A DNA stretch of 64,000 nucleotides from Anthonomus grandis grandis (GCF_022605725.1 NC_065558.1:5890001-5954000); one strand, 5' to 3'. Shown: positions 35,081 through 47,379, numbered from the stretch's first letter. A program made the numbers and translations. The notes: generated by a model not told the origin, from the sequence alone.

Positions 35081-37232
35081 ATAATAGTAATATACGCTCA
35101 AGAAACTAGAATTGTAACTGAGCTGTATAGCTGCGATGTTACCACACAACCATGAGAAAAGAAAATGGCGGAGTTTTCAATATTTGATTATTAGTTTCAT
35201 TGGAAAATTAAAAAAGATATTCCAAGCACACAAAGTCAAGTTCACATAGCCCTAGACTCTAGTATATTAACGTCAACTTCATGGAAGGAATGTAAGAGTA
35301 CTTTAGATTAGAAAATTATTCCAGGCTTTCGAGGTGGTTCAGATTTCTGGATTAAGACTTTCAAAAAATCACCTATTAATGTTGCTGAATTTTTGAAATA
35401 TTCTTGCCTGCCAAACCTATATAGAGGGCTCCAATAATTGCTACTCAAGAACCATTTAGATTTCTTAAAATCCTTAATTTTTAAGTGGTATACCCTCTTA
35501 CCGCCGTCGTTACAACAGTTACTCCTAGACCGCAACTTTTCCATTACAAAAGCCGTAATTTTAATTCCAAAAAACGAAGAATTCCCAAGAAAGCTAACTA
35601 TAAATATAATAATAGTCGATGGTGTGACACTTCTCTCTTCAAACGAAAACGATTAATATTTGATTCGGTTTCCGATTTAACAGGGAGAAAAAAACTCATT
35701 ATTAACGGTCGGTTAAAGTGGGAAGAAGAAATCGATTTTCACGGTATTATAAATTCGCTGACATAACAATAATATGCAATAAATGGAAAATGGAGTGTTG
35801 AAATACTTAATACCGGGTATAAATATATCGAGAGTTGCTGTGTGATTTTGAATCGGATGATTTCATGAATGAATCTTCCTAGCTCTTATATCAATACGTT
35901 AATATAATAATCACTTTTTTTACTAAAAATTAAATACCCCGACCCTGTAGTTAGTCAGAAATAATGAGAATGAGAACTACTGTAAAAAGGTTTTTTCTTT
36001 TCTTTCGCTAAGCATATATTGTCAGGAAGGCACTGTGAAATTTGTTCAGGTCGTTATACATAGCGTATAATTAAAGTACATACATAAAGGTGGTTGAGTG
36101 GTTGATTATTCCTAGATATATTGAGTTTTTTTTGTTGTATGTTTGTAGGTAAAAAGAAATTAATTCGGCAATCTTGTTTTGGAGGTACATGCCACATAGA
36201 TAGCTAATTATGACTATGTTAAAACTGTTTTTTGCTTATTTATCCAAGCTGCCTTGCCTAAAATTTACTATTTTAACTTAAGTCAACTTTCAGAATTTAA
36301 CATTTTGAATCTAGACTACCTATATGCGTGAAAACAGTCAATTTTTAATCACAGAAGCGCGGAAAAATTCGTTGGCTCTCATCGTTGGTTTATTTTTAAT
36401 CCTCCTTGATTTAAGACATATTTATCCCTAATACAGAATTGCCAAATTTAATTTTTCTAACCAAAAACAAATTGATACCTTACGCCCAATTTTTGTTTTC
36501 ATATGGAAGGGCCAGGTGTAGGGAGGCACCTGTTTCGCCTCTCAGGTGCGAAATAGATAAACAAAAGTAAACTAACTTTTGACTGATTGAAAAAAATGAA
36601 TGAATGAATTTACATAGCAATTCAACAAGTTTAATTAATTGTGAGAAGTTTTGTATACCTTGTTATGTATCGAATATATGGGTGTCTAAGTCCTTAAAAT
36701 GGTATCACGAATAATAATATTAATGAAATAAATCATACGAAATACAAACCGCGGTGCTGCCGAATATTCGGAAGTTGGGTTAGGTAGTTTTATATTGAAT
36801 TAGTTAAGGAACCAATTAGTTTAAAACCATTGTTAAAGTACTAGAAATATGCAGAGCCCAGCCATAAAAGTTCTTCAGCTTATAGTACTAGTAGTAGTAG
36901 TACCTATCAAAATAATTGGCAAGATATATTTCCAGCAAATATATGGAAAGCACTTCGTATTTTACTAACTTCTGTTGTAACTGTCGGTAATGGGTTGCTA
37001 ATGTCAACTATGCTGCCGTGTTAAGAATAAGAGTCGTATCTGCATCTTTCGGCAATTTTGAGATTTCCTGATATTTTACATCATATCAAAGTTTTACATC
37101 TATTTGTTAGATCAAAATGTCGTAAAACATTCATTACCGGCCAGCAAACTATATTATTTCTTTGTCGTATGTGAAATTATGCTCACTTTGTTGCAAAAGC
37201 AAAATTGTCCAAACTGCATATTTTTAGGTATA
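35081..37232. other. No gene recognised
   Basis: Open frames at 35308-35766 on both strands are protein-like in length but have no family features I know. The last 170 bp before the mariner element contain GTCGTA/TACGAC words that recur just beyond it (39535-39640), suggesting that the mariner inserted into an older element (see the WSDNC copy C entry). Confidence 0.35.
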
Positions 37233-37234
37233 TA

Positions 37235-39530
37235 CAGGGTGATTCAAAAGTAAGCGGCATCCTTTCAGGGGCGTAATCCTTGTATGAAAATAAGGCAAAA
37301 AGTTCATATTAATATGGGTTCGAAATTGCTTCCTAAGGGAGCTACGCCCCTTTGAATAGGACCCCTTGAAGACAATTTTTTCTCTATAACTTTAAAACCC
37401 TTTAGAATTAAATTTTGAAAATTGGTGTACTGCATAAACATTTCGTTGTGAATAAGATTCTAAATTCAAATTTTTTAAATTTTATTCAGGTGCGTCACAT
37501 GCGGGGGTTGGTAAGGGTAAAACATCCCTTTTTCTTTTACTCTTTGGGTTATTGTGATTTTGTTTGAAAATTATAAAATTTTAGAGTCTTATACGTAAAT
37601 AAGGTACTCTTAGTTCAATTCGATAGAGCGTACCATTTACGAGAAAATCGACTTTGAAAATTTTCTGATTGCGTATGTTTAATACATAAAATACAATAAA
37701 GTTACTGGATACGCATTTAAAACGAAGTTGGCGGTTGTTTTTTGGTTTTTGGCATTTAAATGACTGATAAATGTCATTGTAAAATACAATTTACTTTGTC
37801 AAAGTAAAATTAGTTTCATAGAGTGTTTTACAAATTACTATTTATTATTAATAAGAAGGGCATTGCCTTTGTTCAGTTTGGTACTTTGTGTTTCTAAGTT
37901 TAAAAAGCAAACATGGATTTTACGTATCAAGAACAAGCTGATATTCACATTATGTTTGAAAGAGCATTTGGTAATTATGTTGAAGCAAGACGATTGTATC
38001 ATGAGGCATTTCCTAGTCGACGAGTGCCACACCGTACGGTTTTCGCAAGAGTAGATCGTAATTTAAGGGAAACAGGTAAATTCAAAAATGTGAGTAATAT
38101 CGCATAATATCTACTTAAATTTTGCTTAAGGAACATTTCAAAGACAGGAAGTTGTTGGGCGACCAAGAAATGCCAGAACCCTAGCATTAGAAGAACGCGT
38201 GCTAGATCGTATTGAAAAAGATCCATCATTGAGCACTCGCATCATCGCAAATCAAGAAGGGTCCTCTCAGTCAACCGTATGGAGAATTTGCACGATATGT
38301 TACTTTACCCTTATCATATTCAACGGGTTCAGACTTTGGAAGAGCGAGATTTCCTTCCTCGTGTACTTTTCCGTAATTGGCTAGAAGAAAACCGCGTTGC
38401 TTTTGAAAATTTTGAGAATAAAATTTTATTTACTGACGAGGCTGGCTTCACAAGAAACGGAATTTTCAATTTCCACAACAACCACCTATGGACGGATGAG
38501 AATCCTTATGCTACGGTACAAAAGGCACATCAGCAGCAGTTTAGTTTAAATGTGTGGGCGGGTATAATCGATGGGCATTTAAAAGGACCTGTATTTATGC
38601 CGCAACGACTTAATGGACAAATTTACAGAATGAATTACCACAAATATTGGAAAATCTACCACTTCAATTACGAGCACAAATGTGGTTTATGCACAATGGT
38701 GCTCCCCCACATTTTAGCATTCTCGCTAGAGAACATTTAAATAATGCCTATCAAAACCGCTGGATAGGTCGTGGGGGTCCAGTGCCATCGCCACCACGGT
38801 CTTCTGACTTAAACCCCCCTTGATTTTTATTTATGGGGACACCTAAAACAACTAGTTTATTCCCGCCCTATACCCAATATTGATGTTCTCAGGCAAAGAA
38901 TAGAGGAAGGATTTCAGACAATTAAAAACAATCCAAGAATTCTACCACGTGTGCACCATAATCTAATAGAAAGATTAAGAGCTTGCCGTAACGCGAATGG
39001 TAATAATTTTGAACACTTTCTATAAATTGTTAAATAAAATGTGAGTAAAAAGTGTCTTTTTTGTCGATCGTAATGCGAATTAATTTTCATCAATAAACAT
39101 ACGCAATCAGAACATTTTCAAAGTCGCTTTTCTCGTAAATGGTACGCTCTATCGAATTGAACTAAGAGTACCTTTTTTACGTATAAGACTCTAAAATCTT
39201 ATAATTTTCAAACAAAATCACAATAACCTGAAGAGTAAAAGAAAAAGGAATGTTTTTACCCTTACCAACCCCGCATGTGACGCTCCTGAATAAGATTTGA
39301 ATTTAGAATCTTATTCACAACGAAATGTTTATGCAGTACATCAATTTTCAAAATTTAATTCTAAAGGGTTTTAAAGTTATAGAGAAAAAATTGTCTTCAA
39401 GGGGTCCTATTCAAAGGGCGTAGCTCCCTTAGGAAGCAATTTCGGACCCATATTAATATGAACTTTTTGCCTTATTTTCATACAAGGATTACGCCCCTGA
39501 AAGGATTCCGCTTACTTTTGAATCACCCTG
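37235..39530 (+). mobile_element. Full-length mariner-superfamily element with about 440-bp TIRs
   Basis: The element is 2,296 bp, begins CAGGGTGATTCAAAAGTAAG, ends with the inverse, and is flanked by TA at 37233-37234 and 39531-39532. The terminal inverted repeats are unusually long, about 37235-37681 and 39095-39530, and highly similar, apart from scattered changes. The single gene lies between them on the plus strand. Long TIRs of this kind are rarer than the 20-30 bp repeats of classic mariners. Confidence 0.92.
37913..39025 (+). pseudogene. Mariner-type transposase, DUF4817-like, broken
   Basis: Exon 1 (37913-38075) encodes the DNA-binding start, MDFTYQEQADIHIMFERAFG to NLRETG. A 55-bp intron (38076-38130, GTAAAT...TTAAG) joins in phase to TFQRQEVVGRPRN. 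Helix-turn-helix sequence follows (TRIIANQEGSSQSTVWRI), then the first catalytic block ILFTDEAGFTRNG, NVWAGIIDGHLKGPVF, a second block reading FMHNGAPPHFS where family members have HDG, and the third block DLNP(L)DFYLWG. There are frameshifts at about 38289, 38650 and in the C-run at about 38813. The spacing from the second to the third block is 36 residues. The enzyme cuts and joins transposon ends; this copy is dead twice over, by frame and by Asp-to-Asn. Confidence 0.88.
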
Positions 39531-39683
39531 TATGTCGTATTTGCAGTTCAAATACGACAAATAAACCTAACATAGCGTACATGCGACATATTTACTTAAC
39601 AATGAAGTAGATACGTCAAATTTATTTAACACCGGAAAAAGGTTGTTCAAAAAGCTAACTCGTCCAAAGTAAAATTAATTGAA

Positions 39684-40037
39684 ATGAAAATTAACAATTT
39701 TTTTAATTGGGAAGACAAAACTTCTGAGTATAAATTAAGCAGAATAAATCCTCGGCCATATTTAAACAATACGGTGCAGGTTGATTTTGAAAGACGAAAT
39801 CAGTCATTGTCGTACAAATGCAAATTTAATGAACAAGAGGCTATAGCATTAAATTTTGTAGTAGCAAAGCACCAAAAGAATAGTTTGGAAAAGCCTAAAT
39901 GCAAGAACGACTTTCGTGGCATAAGTCAAAATAGGAAGGACACTCTTATAAAATGACTTGGTGGAATTATTCCCACTACCAGAATGAACTTTTGGAATAA
40001 TTTGCCAGTATCCGAACATCCTGTGAATGCAGATGAA
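39684..40037 (+). pseudogene. WSDNC-family C-terminal fragment, copy C
   Basis: The open frame MKINNFFNWEDKTSEYKLS... to KNDFRGISQNRKDTLIK, then a TGA, then LGGIIPTTRMNFWNNLPVSE in the same frame, resembles the C-terminal end I associate with the WSDNC-type proteins (basic RGIS..KKD segment, then a hydrophobic IP..Y..FY stretch). Upstream words GTCGTA, TACGAC and GCGACATATTT recall the repeats ahead of copy A. The mariner at 37235-39530 lies directly upstream and may have split this element. Because no WSDNC block remains, the family call is tentative. Confidence 0.4.
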
Positions 40038-40039
40038 TA

Positions 40040-41375
40040 AATTATTAATCATAATTAAAATTTCAGTTGACATAATATTGCTGTGTATTTATTGGATAAG
40101 TTAGAGTGTTCGTTTTAGTTACAAATACGAATAATATTTTTTTAGTTACGTCAAACGTTGTTTAAGTTAAACAGTTATGTTTACTATTAAGTTACAGCTC
40201 AGCGTCTCATAAGCATTAAATATATCATTTTGTAGAATCATTTATATGAAAAACTTGAAGTTATAATATAAATTTTAACCTTTGTTAAGTGTAGTTTTTC
40301 TATAGGCATGGTCACTTATGATTTGTTAAGCTAATCTTCATTACTATTTTAGTTGCTGATTGTTAGGCAAATTTGTCGTAACTAACAAAAACATGTTTTA
40401 TACTCCTAATTTCTTGAAAACAAGTTTATAATTAAATTCTACGTCACAAAATGTATACATTAAGGTTAATTCAATTTCAAGGATATTAGTACTTACGATG
40501 GCAGAAGGCAAAATGCTTTTTCTCAAAATATTCAAATATGGAGATACGACTCTTATGCTTAATAGGGCAATATGTCCCAAGAAAGATTGTCAAATTTAGG
40601 ATTTTTGTCCATTGAAAATAGTATTGCTAAGGGACTTTCAATTAACACAGCTCATGATGTACACGTATATCGTATATATTGCTTCGAGTCCAAGAATATA
40701 TCAATCTTGCTTAGGTTGGGAGTTACTTACTAAGATAGCTTGCATTATTGCCAGACGATACAAAAAATAGTTTTAGTCCCTTAGTAATAATCTTCTAATA
40801 AAAATCACCGGAGAGATACAACGTAGTCAAATTGAGACACTAAAGAGTTTATTGATTCGAAGCTGACAACACCGGAATGAGTATGTAAATTTAGCAGCTC
40901 ATGCCAATATTTTCGATTATTATCAGTATTAAGAATTGATTTTACAGTTTTACAATAAAAGTTCAGTAACTTCTTAAGACGTTACGCTTAGCGGCTTTAC
41001 GAGGCATCAAGAGTATAATGCTTCCTTCCACTTATTTATTATATGTAATTAATTTTTATGCTCGATGGGTTTAGCACTAAAATTAAACATAAAATCCAGT
41101 GGAACTACCTTATAATCTTTTGGTGCACAAGTAGATCAACGCAACGTGTGATTTTATCATAGTCGCGTGTACGTTTTAGAGATTATTAGAACCTTAGAAC
41201 ATTTAACAATATTCAATGTTCTAAGGTAGCTACATTTGTTTAAACACCGCCGTTGCCACATTTGAAATTTTTAACATAACCGCAAACATTTTTTCTTAAA
41301 AAAAAAATTGTGTTATTGTCAGGAACTGAACTAAGGTATGCCTAATCATTTAGAAAGTATAGCAAACAAGATACA
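40040..41375. other. No gene recognised
   Basis: AT-rich non-coding DNA. Frames shorter than 65 codons only, none with recognisable content. Confidence 0.4.
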
Positions 41376-42269
41376 ATTTATTACAGTGTTGCCAATTTAG
41401 CGGATTTGCCGCTAGATTTAGCGGAGAAAAAATAATTTTAGCGGACAGCGGAATAATTTTATAATCAAGCGGATTTTGGCCGTTTAATAAATTATATCTT
41501 TCCCATCTTACTATTCGGACCCCCAGTAAAATTGTTCATTTACTATGGCTTCTGCTGAACTCAAATTTTGGTATAGAAAATTTGAAGCCTGTACCAGAAA
41601 AATATCTGAGCTCCGCTCTCGATGCCCTAGTAATGTGTGATTAGAATATATTTTCCAATATATTTATACTGTTAAAGATTTTTTGTACTTTACCTGTAAG
41701 CACAGCAACCCCATAAAAGAAAATTTTCTACACTTAAATTGTTAAAGACTTACTTACGAAATACAATAAATGAAGACAGATTAAATGGTTTAACTCTTTT
41801 GTATGTATATCCAGAAATCTCAGTTAGTGCCGAGGAAGTACTTAACGAAATGCAGCTTAAATCGAGGAAACTTGATATTGTTATTTAGTTTTATTTGGCT
41901 TTTTTTGGTGTTTTATATAGATACCTAATTGAGTTTTGATCTTGTTTAGTCTTTTTAGGAGTCAGTTTGTTTTTGTTACTTTAGAATAATTTTTTAATGT
42001 TTTACTATCCATATATTATATTAGTATCTTTTATTTTTCTTTATTTTTGGAGCTTTTAAATTAATAAAAGCATTTCAAAAACATGATAATTATTTCTCCC
42101 TTCCTGATGAATAATACCATATCTCCGATAATAGGCCAAAAAAATTAACTAACATACACATACATACATATGTAAGTATATTGTATATTAAATGGTGATA
42201 AACCATGTTGCTCCCCCCAGGAATGAATCCTGGATACGCCACTGGCCGATACAACTAAGTTATTAGATG

Positions 42270-42972
42270 ATCTGATGAATTTACTGATCTCACTAGTTAA
42301 TAAAGTTGTTACACCAAACTCAAAATTTAATGTATTCGCCAATAAGCTGGAGGATTATATGTTACCTCGGATACCTCTTTCAAAAACAATTAAAAACTAT
42401 GGTAGCAAAAGGGTTTAACGACGAAGACGACCTACGCGATCGATGTATAAGGTCCGTTGTAAGCTTAATTACCGAAATCGAAAAGTTGAGTGCCTGACAA
42501 TATAGAAGTTTTAAAAAAAAATTCATTATTCTCGGTTCAAAATTTTTAAAATCATAATAAGAGAGATATTATAGACTTATTAAAATTAATAAATAAAAAT
42601 AACGAATAGATCGACAATCAATGGAAAAAACTCCATTTACTTTCATGGAAAAGTATTGACAATACGCACAATTTTTGGTTCGAAGTTTTTATGTACAAGA
42701 ATTCTCAAAATATTGTCGTATTTAAAGAACTGCCTCTGGTAGCCTTAGGGTTTTTATCGTTGCCGCATTCGAATGCCGAAATAGAGCGACAATTCAGCCA
42801 AATGAACATTATTAAAAATAAGTTTAGAAATCGCATGAAACTTCCATTACTTAATTTAATTCTCGCCATTGGTAATGGACTACTGAAATGGTATTTGCTG
42901 CCAAATGATATTATTAAAAAGATCAGAACCAACGAATCCTACTGCCAAGCATCGGTGACACGGATTTTTTGA
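42270..42972 (+). pseudogene. hAT transposase, C-terminal part
   Basis: The final open stretch (42691-42972) contains FKELPLVALGFLSLPHSNAE then IERQFSQMNIIKNKFRNRMK, the hAT C-terminal dimerisation domain. Upstream (42300-42500) FQKQLKTMVAKGFNDEDDLR and VVSLITEIEKL belong to the same protein in other frames, with stops and frameshifts between. The catalytic RNase-H core is not recognisable, apart from a possible trace near 41560. Non-functional. Confidence 0.78.
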
Positions 42973-42998
42973 ACTAAAATGAATTATATTATTTAAAG

Positions 42999-43028
42999 GT
43001 ACTAAAATCCAGCACTGGATTTTAGTAC
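42999..43028. repeat. Perfect 14-bp stem hairpin
   Basis: GTACTAAAATCCAG, a two-base CA loop, then its exact complement. It lies at the likely left edge of the Harbinger element, where CCAGTAC words recur (43050-43100) and where the right edge (45870-45885) carries GGTACTGGATTCTAG. Confidence 0.75.
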
Positions 43029-43266
43029 TTGCTTTGTGTAAACATATATTCCAATACTAAATTCCAGTACTGATTTTAGTAATGATTCCAGTACAGTGAA
43101 TAGAAAGCATTTCTATTTACTGGAGCAAGTGGTTACCCCCACTCCCACTATCCTCTTAACTAAACCTGTGTAGACACGATGATTCCAGCGTTCGATTTTA
43201 GTAAATAAATCAGTACGTAGTTTTAGTAATTGTTTTAAAGTGTAAGTGGTGTTATTATTATTCAAA

Positions 43267-45018
43267 ATGTGCGCAAAATGGACTGAAGATACCACAGTAA
43301 AGTTTGTAGAATTATATAGGGAGGAAGAGTGCAGTTGGTAATCTATAGAAATAAACAAGCCCGTGAGTCGGCTATAAAAAGAATTGTGGAAACAATGGAA
43401 ATCGAGAATTTTGGCCCAATAGATGTAAAAAACAAAATAAAAACTCTAAGGTCGACGTATGTACAAGAGGTAGCAAAAATTAAGAAATCGCAAAGCTCTG
43501 GGGCCGGAGCCGATGAAATATATAAACCAAAAATGAAGTGGTTTTCAGTTATGCATATGTTTTTACAAACAATGGATAAGAGAAGGGTAACATGCAGTAA
43601 TTTGGTAAGTAAGAAGCTACTATATATTTTTATTATATGTACCTATATTAGTAATTGAATACAAAATATATTAAAATGAAATTAAAAAATCATTCGTTCC
43701 TGCCATGAAACGGCCCCTGTAGTCATAAAATAGTGTTTATATTTATCCCTTAAATTTCTTGCAAATTTTGAAGAATGATTACTTCCTATACGTGAAACTG
43801 ATTGCAAACCAGCTACTTCTGACCTCCAACTTCCAAGAATAATTCTACCTTGATCGATATCTTCTTCGTCAACGGATCCCTTTGGCAAATATTCATTTAC
43901 AGTAGTGCATCTAAGCCAGTTATGTAGGGCACAACATGTTTTGACTATTTTATCCACTGATGATAGTCCACAAGCTATGGGTTTCTCAAAAACTCGAAAT
44001 CTAGACACTAAAATACCAAAACCATTTTCCACAATTCTTCTTGCACGAGACAATCTATAATTGAAGATTTTTTCATCAACAGTAAGTGCATTCTTTGAAT
44101 ATGGTTTAAGTAAATAATGCTTTAACTGAAAAGCGTCGTCTCCAACAAGAAATCCACCATCCGGTAATATATTGTTTTCTAAAGCAGCAAAAATAGAACA
44201 CTGCGCAAAAACTCCTCCATCTGAGGCTCTTCCATTGTAGCCAACATCAACGTATATAAAATTGTAATTTCCGTCTACAATTGCCATCAAAATAATACTG
44301 TTTTGTCCCTTATAGTTGAAAAAGTTACTGCCACAATTCTCAGGAGCTCGAATAAGTATGTGTTTTCCATCAATGGCACCATAACATCCTGGAAAATTCC
44401 ATCTATGGTTGAAATCACTTTCGATAGCTTTCCATTCTTTGTTACTTTTTGGTACCTAAAATAAAAAATACTAAATAATTTCTTATTATGCCAAATGTGT
44501 GAATATGAGATATTTTCTAGGCTTCAGAAACATATAATGGATCGAATACATTACAAGTAGAAGATGAAGTTGAAGAGGCAACACACGAAGAAGTACCATT
44601 AGCAGCAGAGGTAATAAAAGCGAATGTTAGTGGAGCTATTAATGAACCTACTCCAAAACGCCATAAGGCAGCGAAGTCCAAGATTAAAGAAGTTGCTGGT
44701 TGCATCAAAGACTTAAACTCTTTAACGACATCTATTCGAGATCTACAATCTACGGAATCATCTGAAAATGAATTCGATATTTTCGGGAAGAGCGTAGCTG
44801 CACAATTAAATAAGTTGCCCCTTTTAGCGGCCGTCACGGCTCAAGCTGAAATTCAGCAAATTTTGACTCGTTCCAGAGTATCAAATATAGAAGGTACAAG
44901 CACCTCATTAGGTTCTTCCAGATGCACCAGTGCATTTAGTACTTTGCCGATCCCGGAATCAGGTGAAACCTTGATTTCTCCAGAATCACCCAACACATCC
45001 CTACCCACCGGCAGATAA
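43267..45018 (+). pseudogene. MADF/Myb-like DNA-binding protein of the Harbinger element
   Basis: Exon 1 (43267-43604) starts MCAKWTEDTTVKFVELYREE and, after a one-base frameshift near 43342, continues IYRNKQARESAIKRIVETME, IDVKNKIKTLRSTYVQEVAK and YKPKMKWFSVMHMFLQTMDK. This is a MADF-type (Myb/SANT-like) domain, the usual second protein of PIF/Harbinger elements, which helps the transposase bind and enter the nucleus. The donor is TTG|GTAAGT and exon 2 starts at 44521 after TATTTTCTAG in the same phase. Exon 2 is acidic then ends with FGKSVAAQLNKLPLLAAVTA, a BESS-like tail seen in these proteins, and stops at 45018. The intron contains the whole second exon of the minus-strand transposase. 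Confidence 0.8.
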
Positions 45019-45730
45019 CAATACAAGCAATATTCTTTCCGAAGCATATAGATCCGCTTTTGATCTAGATACTGATAATTGGGGTTAGAATCATATACTT
45101 TATTTTCATTCATACTTAATATTTAGATTTCAGTTTAAAGAATAATGTGTTATTTTACGTTTAATTGAATAATATGATATATGCATAATTCTTTTTTTAC
45201 TGTTGAAAACTATGATTTTAATTTTATAAAAAAAGGAATACGACATTATTTACCTGTATAAAATCCTCCAATGCATCGTATATGGCATCGCATACTTCTG
45301 GAATAAACTTGGAAATTGCAGGCCGGGAAACACGGAATTACTGCTGCAAATTTCGGTAACTATTTCCAGTAGCTAAATATGACAGAGTAATTTCTAATTT
45401 TGTTCTGGCAGGTAAAGCCATTCTCATTGTGGTGTCAGATCGCTGTATAGCTGGCGATATTTTTTTCAGAAGAACGTCAAAGGAAGCAGGAGACATTCTC
45501 ATACAGTTTCTGTATTCTTGAACGTCTTCGATGGCAAGTTCCTTTAAAAGCATGTTAGATGCACCATGCGTGCTTCTCCTTGCCAGCCATTTTCTAACCC
45601 AAATTCTTTTCTTGGGATTTGTTGTTAATTCACTCTGAACAATGTCAATTAACTCCTCTATCAGTACTTTAACACCTAATATTAAGCTTCTTTTAAGTAA
45701 AACATATTCCTTCTGCTTCGCACTCATCAT
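43682..45730 (-). pseudogene. Harbinger transposase (DDE_Tnp_4 type), one nonsense change
   Basis: Exon 1 (45730-45254) starts MMSAKQKEYVLLKRSLILGV and includes YRNCMRMSPASFDVLLKKIS and LATGNSYRNLQQ, then a TAA where a Gln is expected, then FRVSRPAISKFIPEVCDAIY. Its donor CAG|GTAAAT joins in phase 0 to exon 2 (44455-43682), which reads WNFPGCYGAIDGKHILIRAP (first Asp), GGFLVGDDAFQLKHY (second Asp) and LSRARRIVENGFGILVSRFR (catalytic Glu). All three catalytic residues are present. Apart from the single stop at about 45339 the protein looks intact at roughly 415 residues, a normal length. It acts as the cut-and-paste enzyme. Its intron contains exon 2 of the plus-strand MADF gene. Confidence 0.88.
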
Positions 45731-46099
45731 TTAAATTTAACGTTTTTAATTCTCGCCTGTAACCTACACTACAAAAACTTGATAAAATGGATTTTATGCA
45801 AGTTACTTGATCAAATGACTGGCATCATGTAGACAAGAACTATCTTCCAAAGCACTTGCTTTTGGTACTGGATTCTAGTAACTTGTTCAAGTCACTGGCA
45901 TCGTGTAAACCCCCCTTAAGTATTAGTAGATTATAGTTTTAAATACAAAATGCGAATTAATCAGATTATCTGTTTATATTTTCCTTGGAATTTGGTAATT
46001 ATAAGTTTCGTTACTCTACTCATTTATTTTTTTTTAGCGGAATTTCTTCTCTTAAGCGGCGGAGAAAGCATTCAGCGAGTTGGCAACACTGATTTATTA

Positions 46100-47371
46100 C
46101 CGTGTTGATGGTATATAAAATGTAGTTAAATTGTAGTTGAATATGAGTGCCGTATCGATGGGTTTCTTTTGATTTTCTATTATTTATTGAAAGCCATCAA
46201 GGGCTAATAAAATAATCAGTTAAGCCAGTGAAACCTGCTGTCGAAAAATGACGCATGCGCATTATGATCATCAGCACAAGATTCATCCATCAATGAATTA
46301 CCACCACTCCATTATTCAAAGTTCACATACTGGAACAACTTTTAGGATTTCCACTAAATAAACGTTGCATAAACCAGACTTTGTGTGGACTTCCGGCCGT
46401 CATCTTCTCGGGAACTCGGTCGGGTATGACGACAAAACCGCATTTGCTGCGGCGATATTTTTGTAAATTTTATTCTAGTCACCACAAAACAGCCTCTACA
46501 GTTTCTCCGTTTCGGTTGTTTCAAAGCGACAAACGGTGAGAAAAGTTTTATTGTGCACTAAATGTGGGAGTTGAACGATCACCGGATAAGATAATAATTT
46601 ATGAATATTACGCTTCTTTCAGTACCTATTTCTGGGCCCGGAACGATTATTAACATGAGTTTAACAATTTTTAACGCGATTTTAATTGCATACTGTCTTA
46701 TACGAATGAATTAGATTTTAGATAAGTCTACGCCTATTAAAATGTCATTTCCTTAATAAACCTCTTAAGAGTGGCCGTTATTAATTTTACGATTAGTCGA
46801 TAAAAGCAATCTCGACTGTCGCCATCTCTGTTCGAGAGTATTTACTTTCTGATAACTGCTGCAAGAAATCTGTAATAATTTTATCATGTTAATGTCACAT
46901 GTGACAATGACATTTAAAGAAAACAAATATGGCGCTCAGAGTGTCCATCTTTTGTTGTAAAAAATTAATAATCACTAACGTTATTGATATGTTGAACGAG
47001 AAAAGTTATCGAGCGCCCCTGGAATTCCACGGTATCGCACACGTCCATCCTGTTTATCAGATTTCTCGTACGATATCTTCCTCTCTAACCAGTAAAAAGA
47101 ACACCATCTTTATTAGAGTCCGATGGTAATTTTCGGAGGTAATGAGCTCCAAGACGGAGATACGGCTCGGTGCCGAAGGAATACCATCAACCTGCCGCAG
47201 ATCCCATATCTGTTTGGAAGCGGTGCACGCATGGCATGACGATGGCGGATATATGGAATAATTTTTCAATGCTGATTTTTATTTTTTAAGGTAGTCATCA
47301 AAGCTGATTTGTATTTATTATTTCATTCGTCATCACAAAACACAAACATATAGGTGGTTGCATACAAACTG
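46100..47371. other. No gene recognised
   Basis: Single-copy-looking sequence between two hAT insertions. Frames at 46929-47129 and 47269-47057 are short and unremarkable. Around 46370-46560 GC content rises slightly, without a recognisable gene. Confidence 0.4.
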
Positions 47372-47379
47372 ATTGAGAA

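Larger units (their letters stand above)
43000..45920. mobile_element. Harbinger (PIF) element nested in the hAT
   Basis: This interval holds the two genes characteristic of PIF/Harbinger elements: a DDE transposase on the minus strand and a MADF/Myb-like DNA-binding partner on the plus strand. The right end probably reads, on the minus strand, GGGGGGTTTACACGATGCC, next to TTAA at about 45917. A matching left terminus was not found: the GTGTAAAC at about 43035 is in the same orientation as the right one, so the left boundary is only approximate. Confidence 0.75.
41384..46091 (+). mobile_element. hAT element carrying a nested Harbinger element
   Basis: The element begins CAGTGTTGCCAATTTAGCGG and ends GAGTTGGCAACACTG, inverted termini of the hAT type, with an exact 8-bp target duplication ATTTATTA at 41376-41383 and 46092-46099. 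Both ends carry clustered AGCGGA words (at least five on the left within 80 bp, three on the right), the usual subterminal transposase-binding pattern. The interior holds remnants of a hAT transposase (to 42972) and a Harbinger element (about 43000-45920). The composite is 4,708 bp. Confidence 0.92.

Noticed and set aside
44853..45113. Minus-strand frame inside the Harbinger element
   Set aside because: It lies opposite MADF exon 2 and within the transposase intron, with no Harbinger motif.
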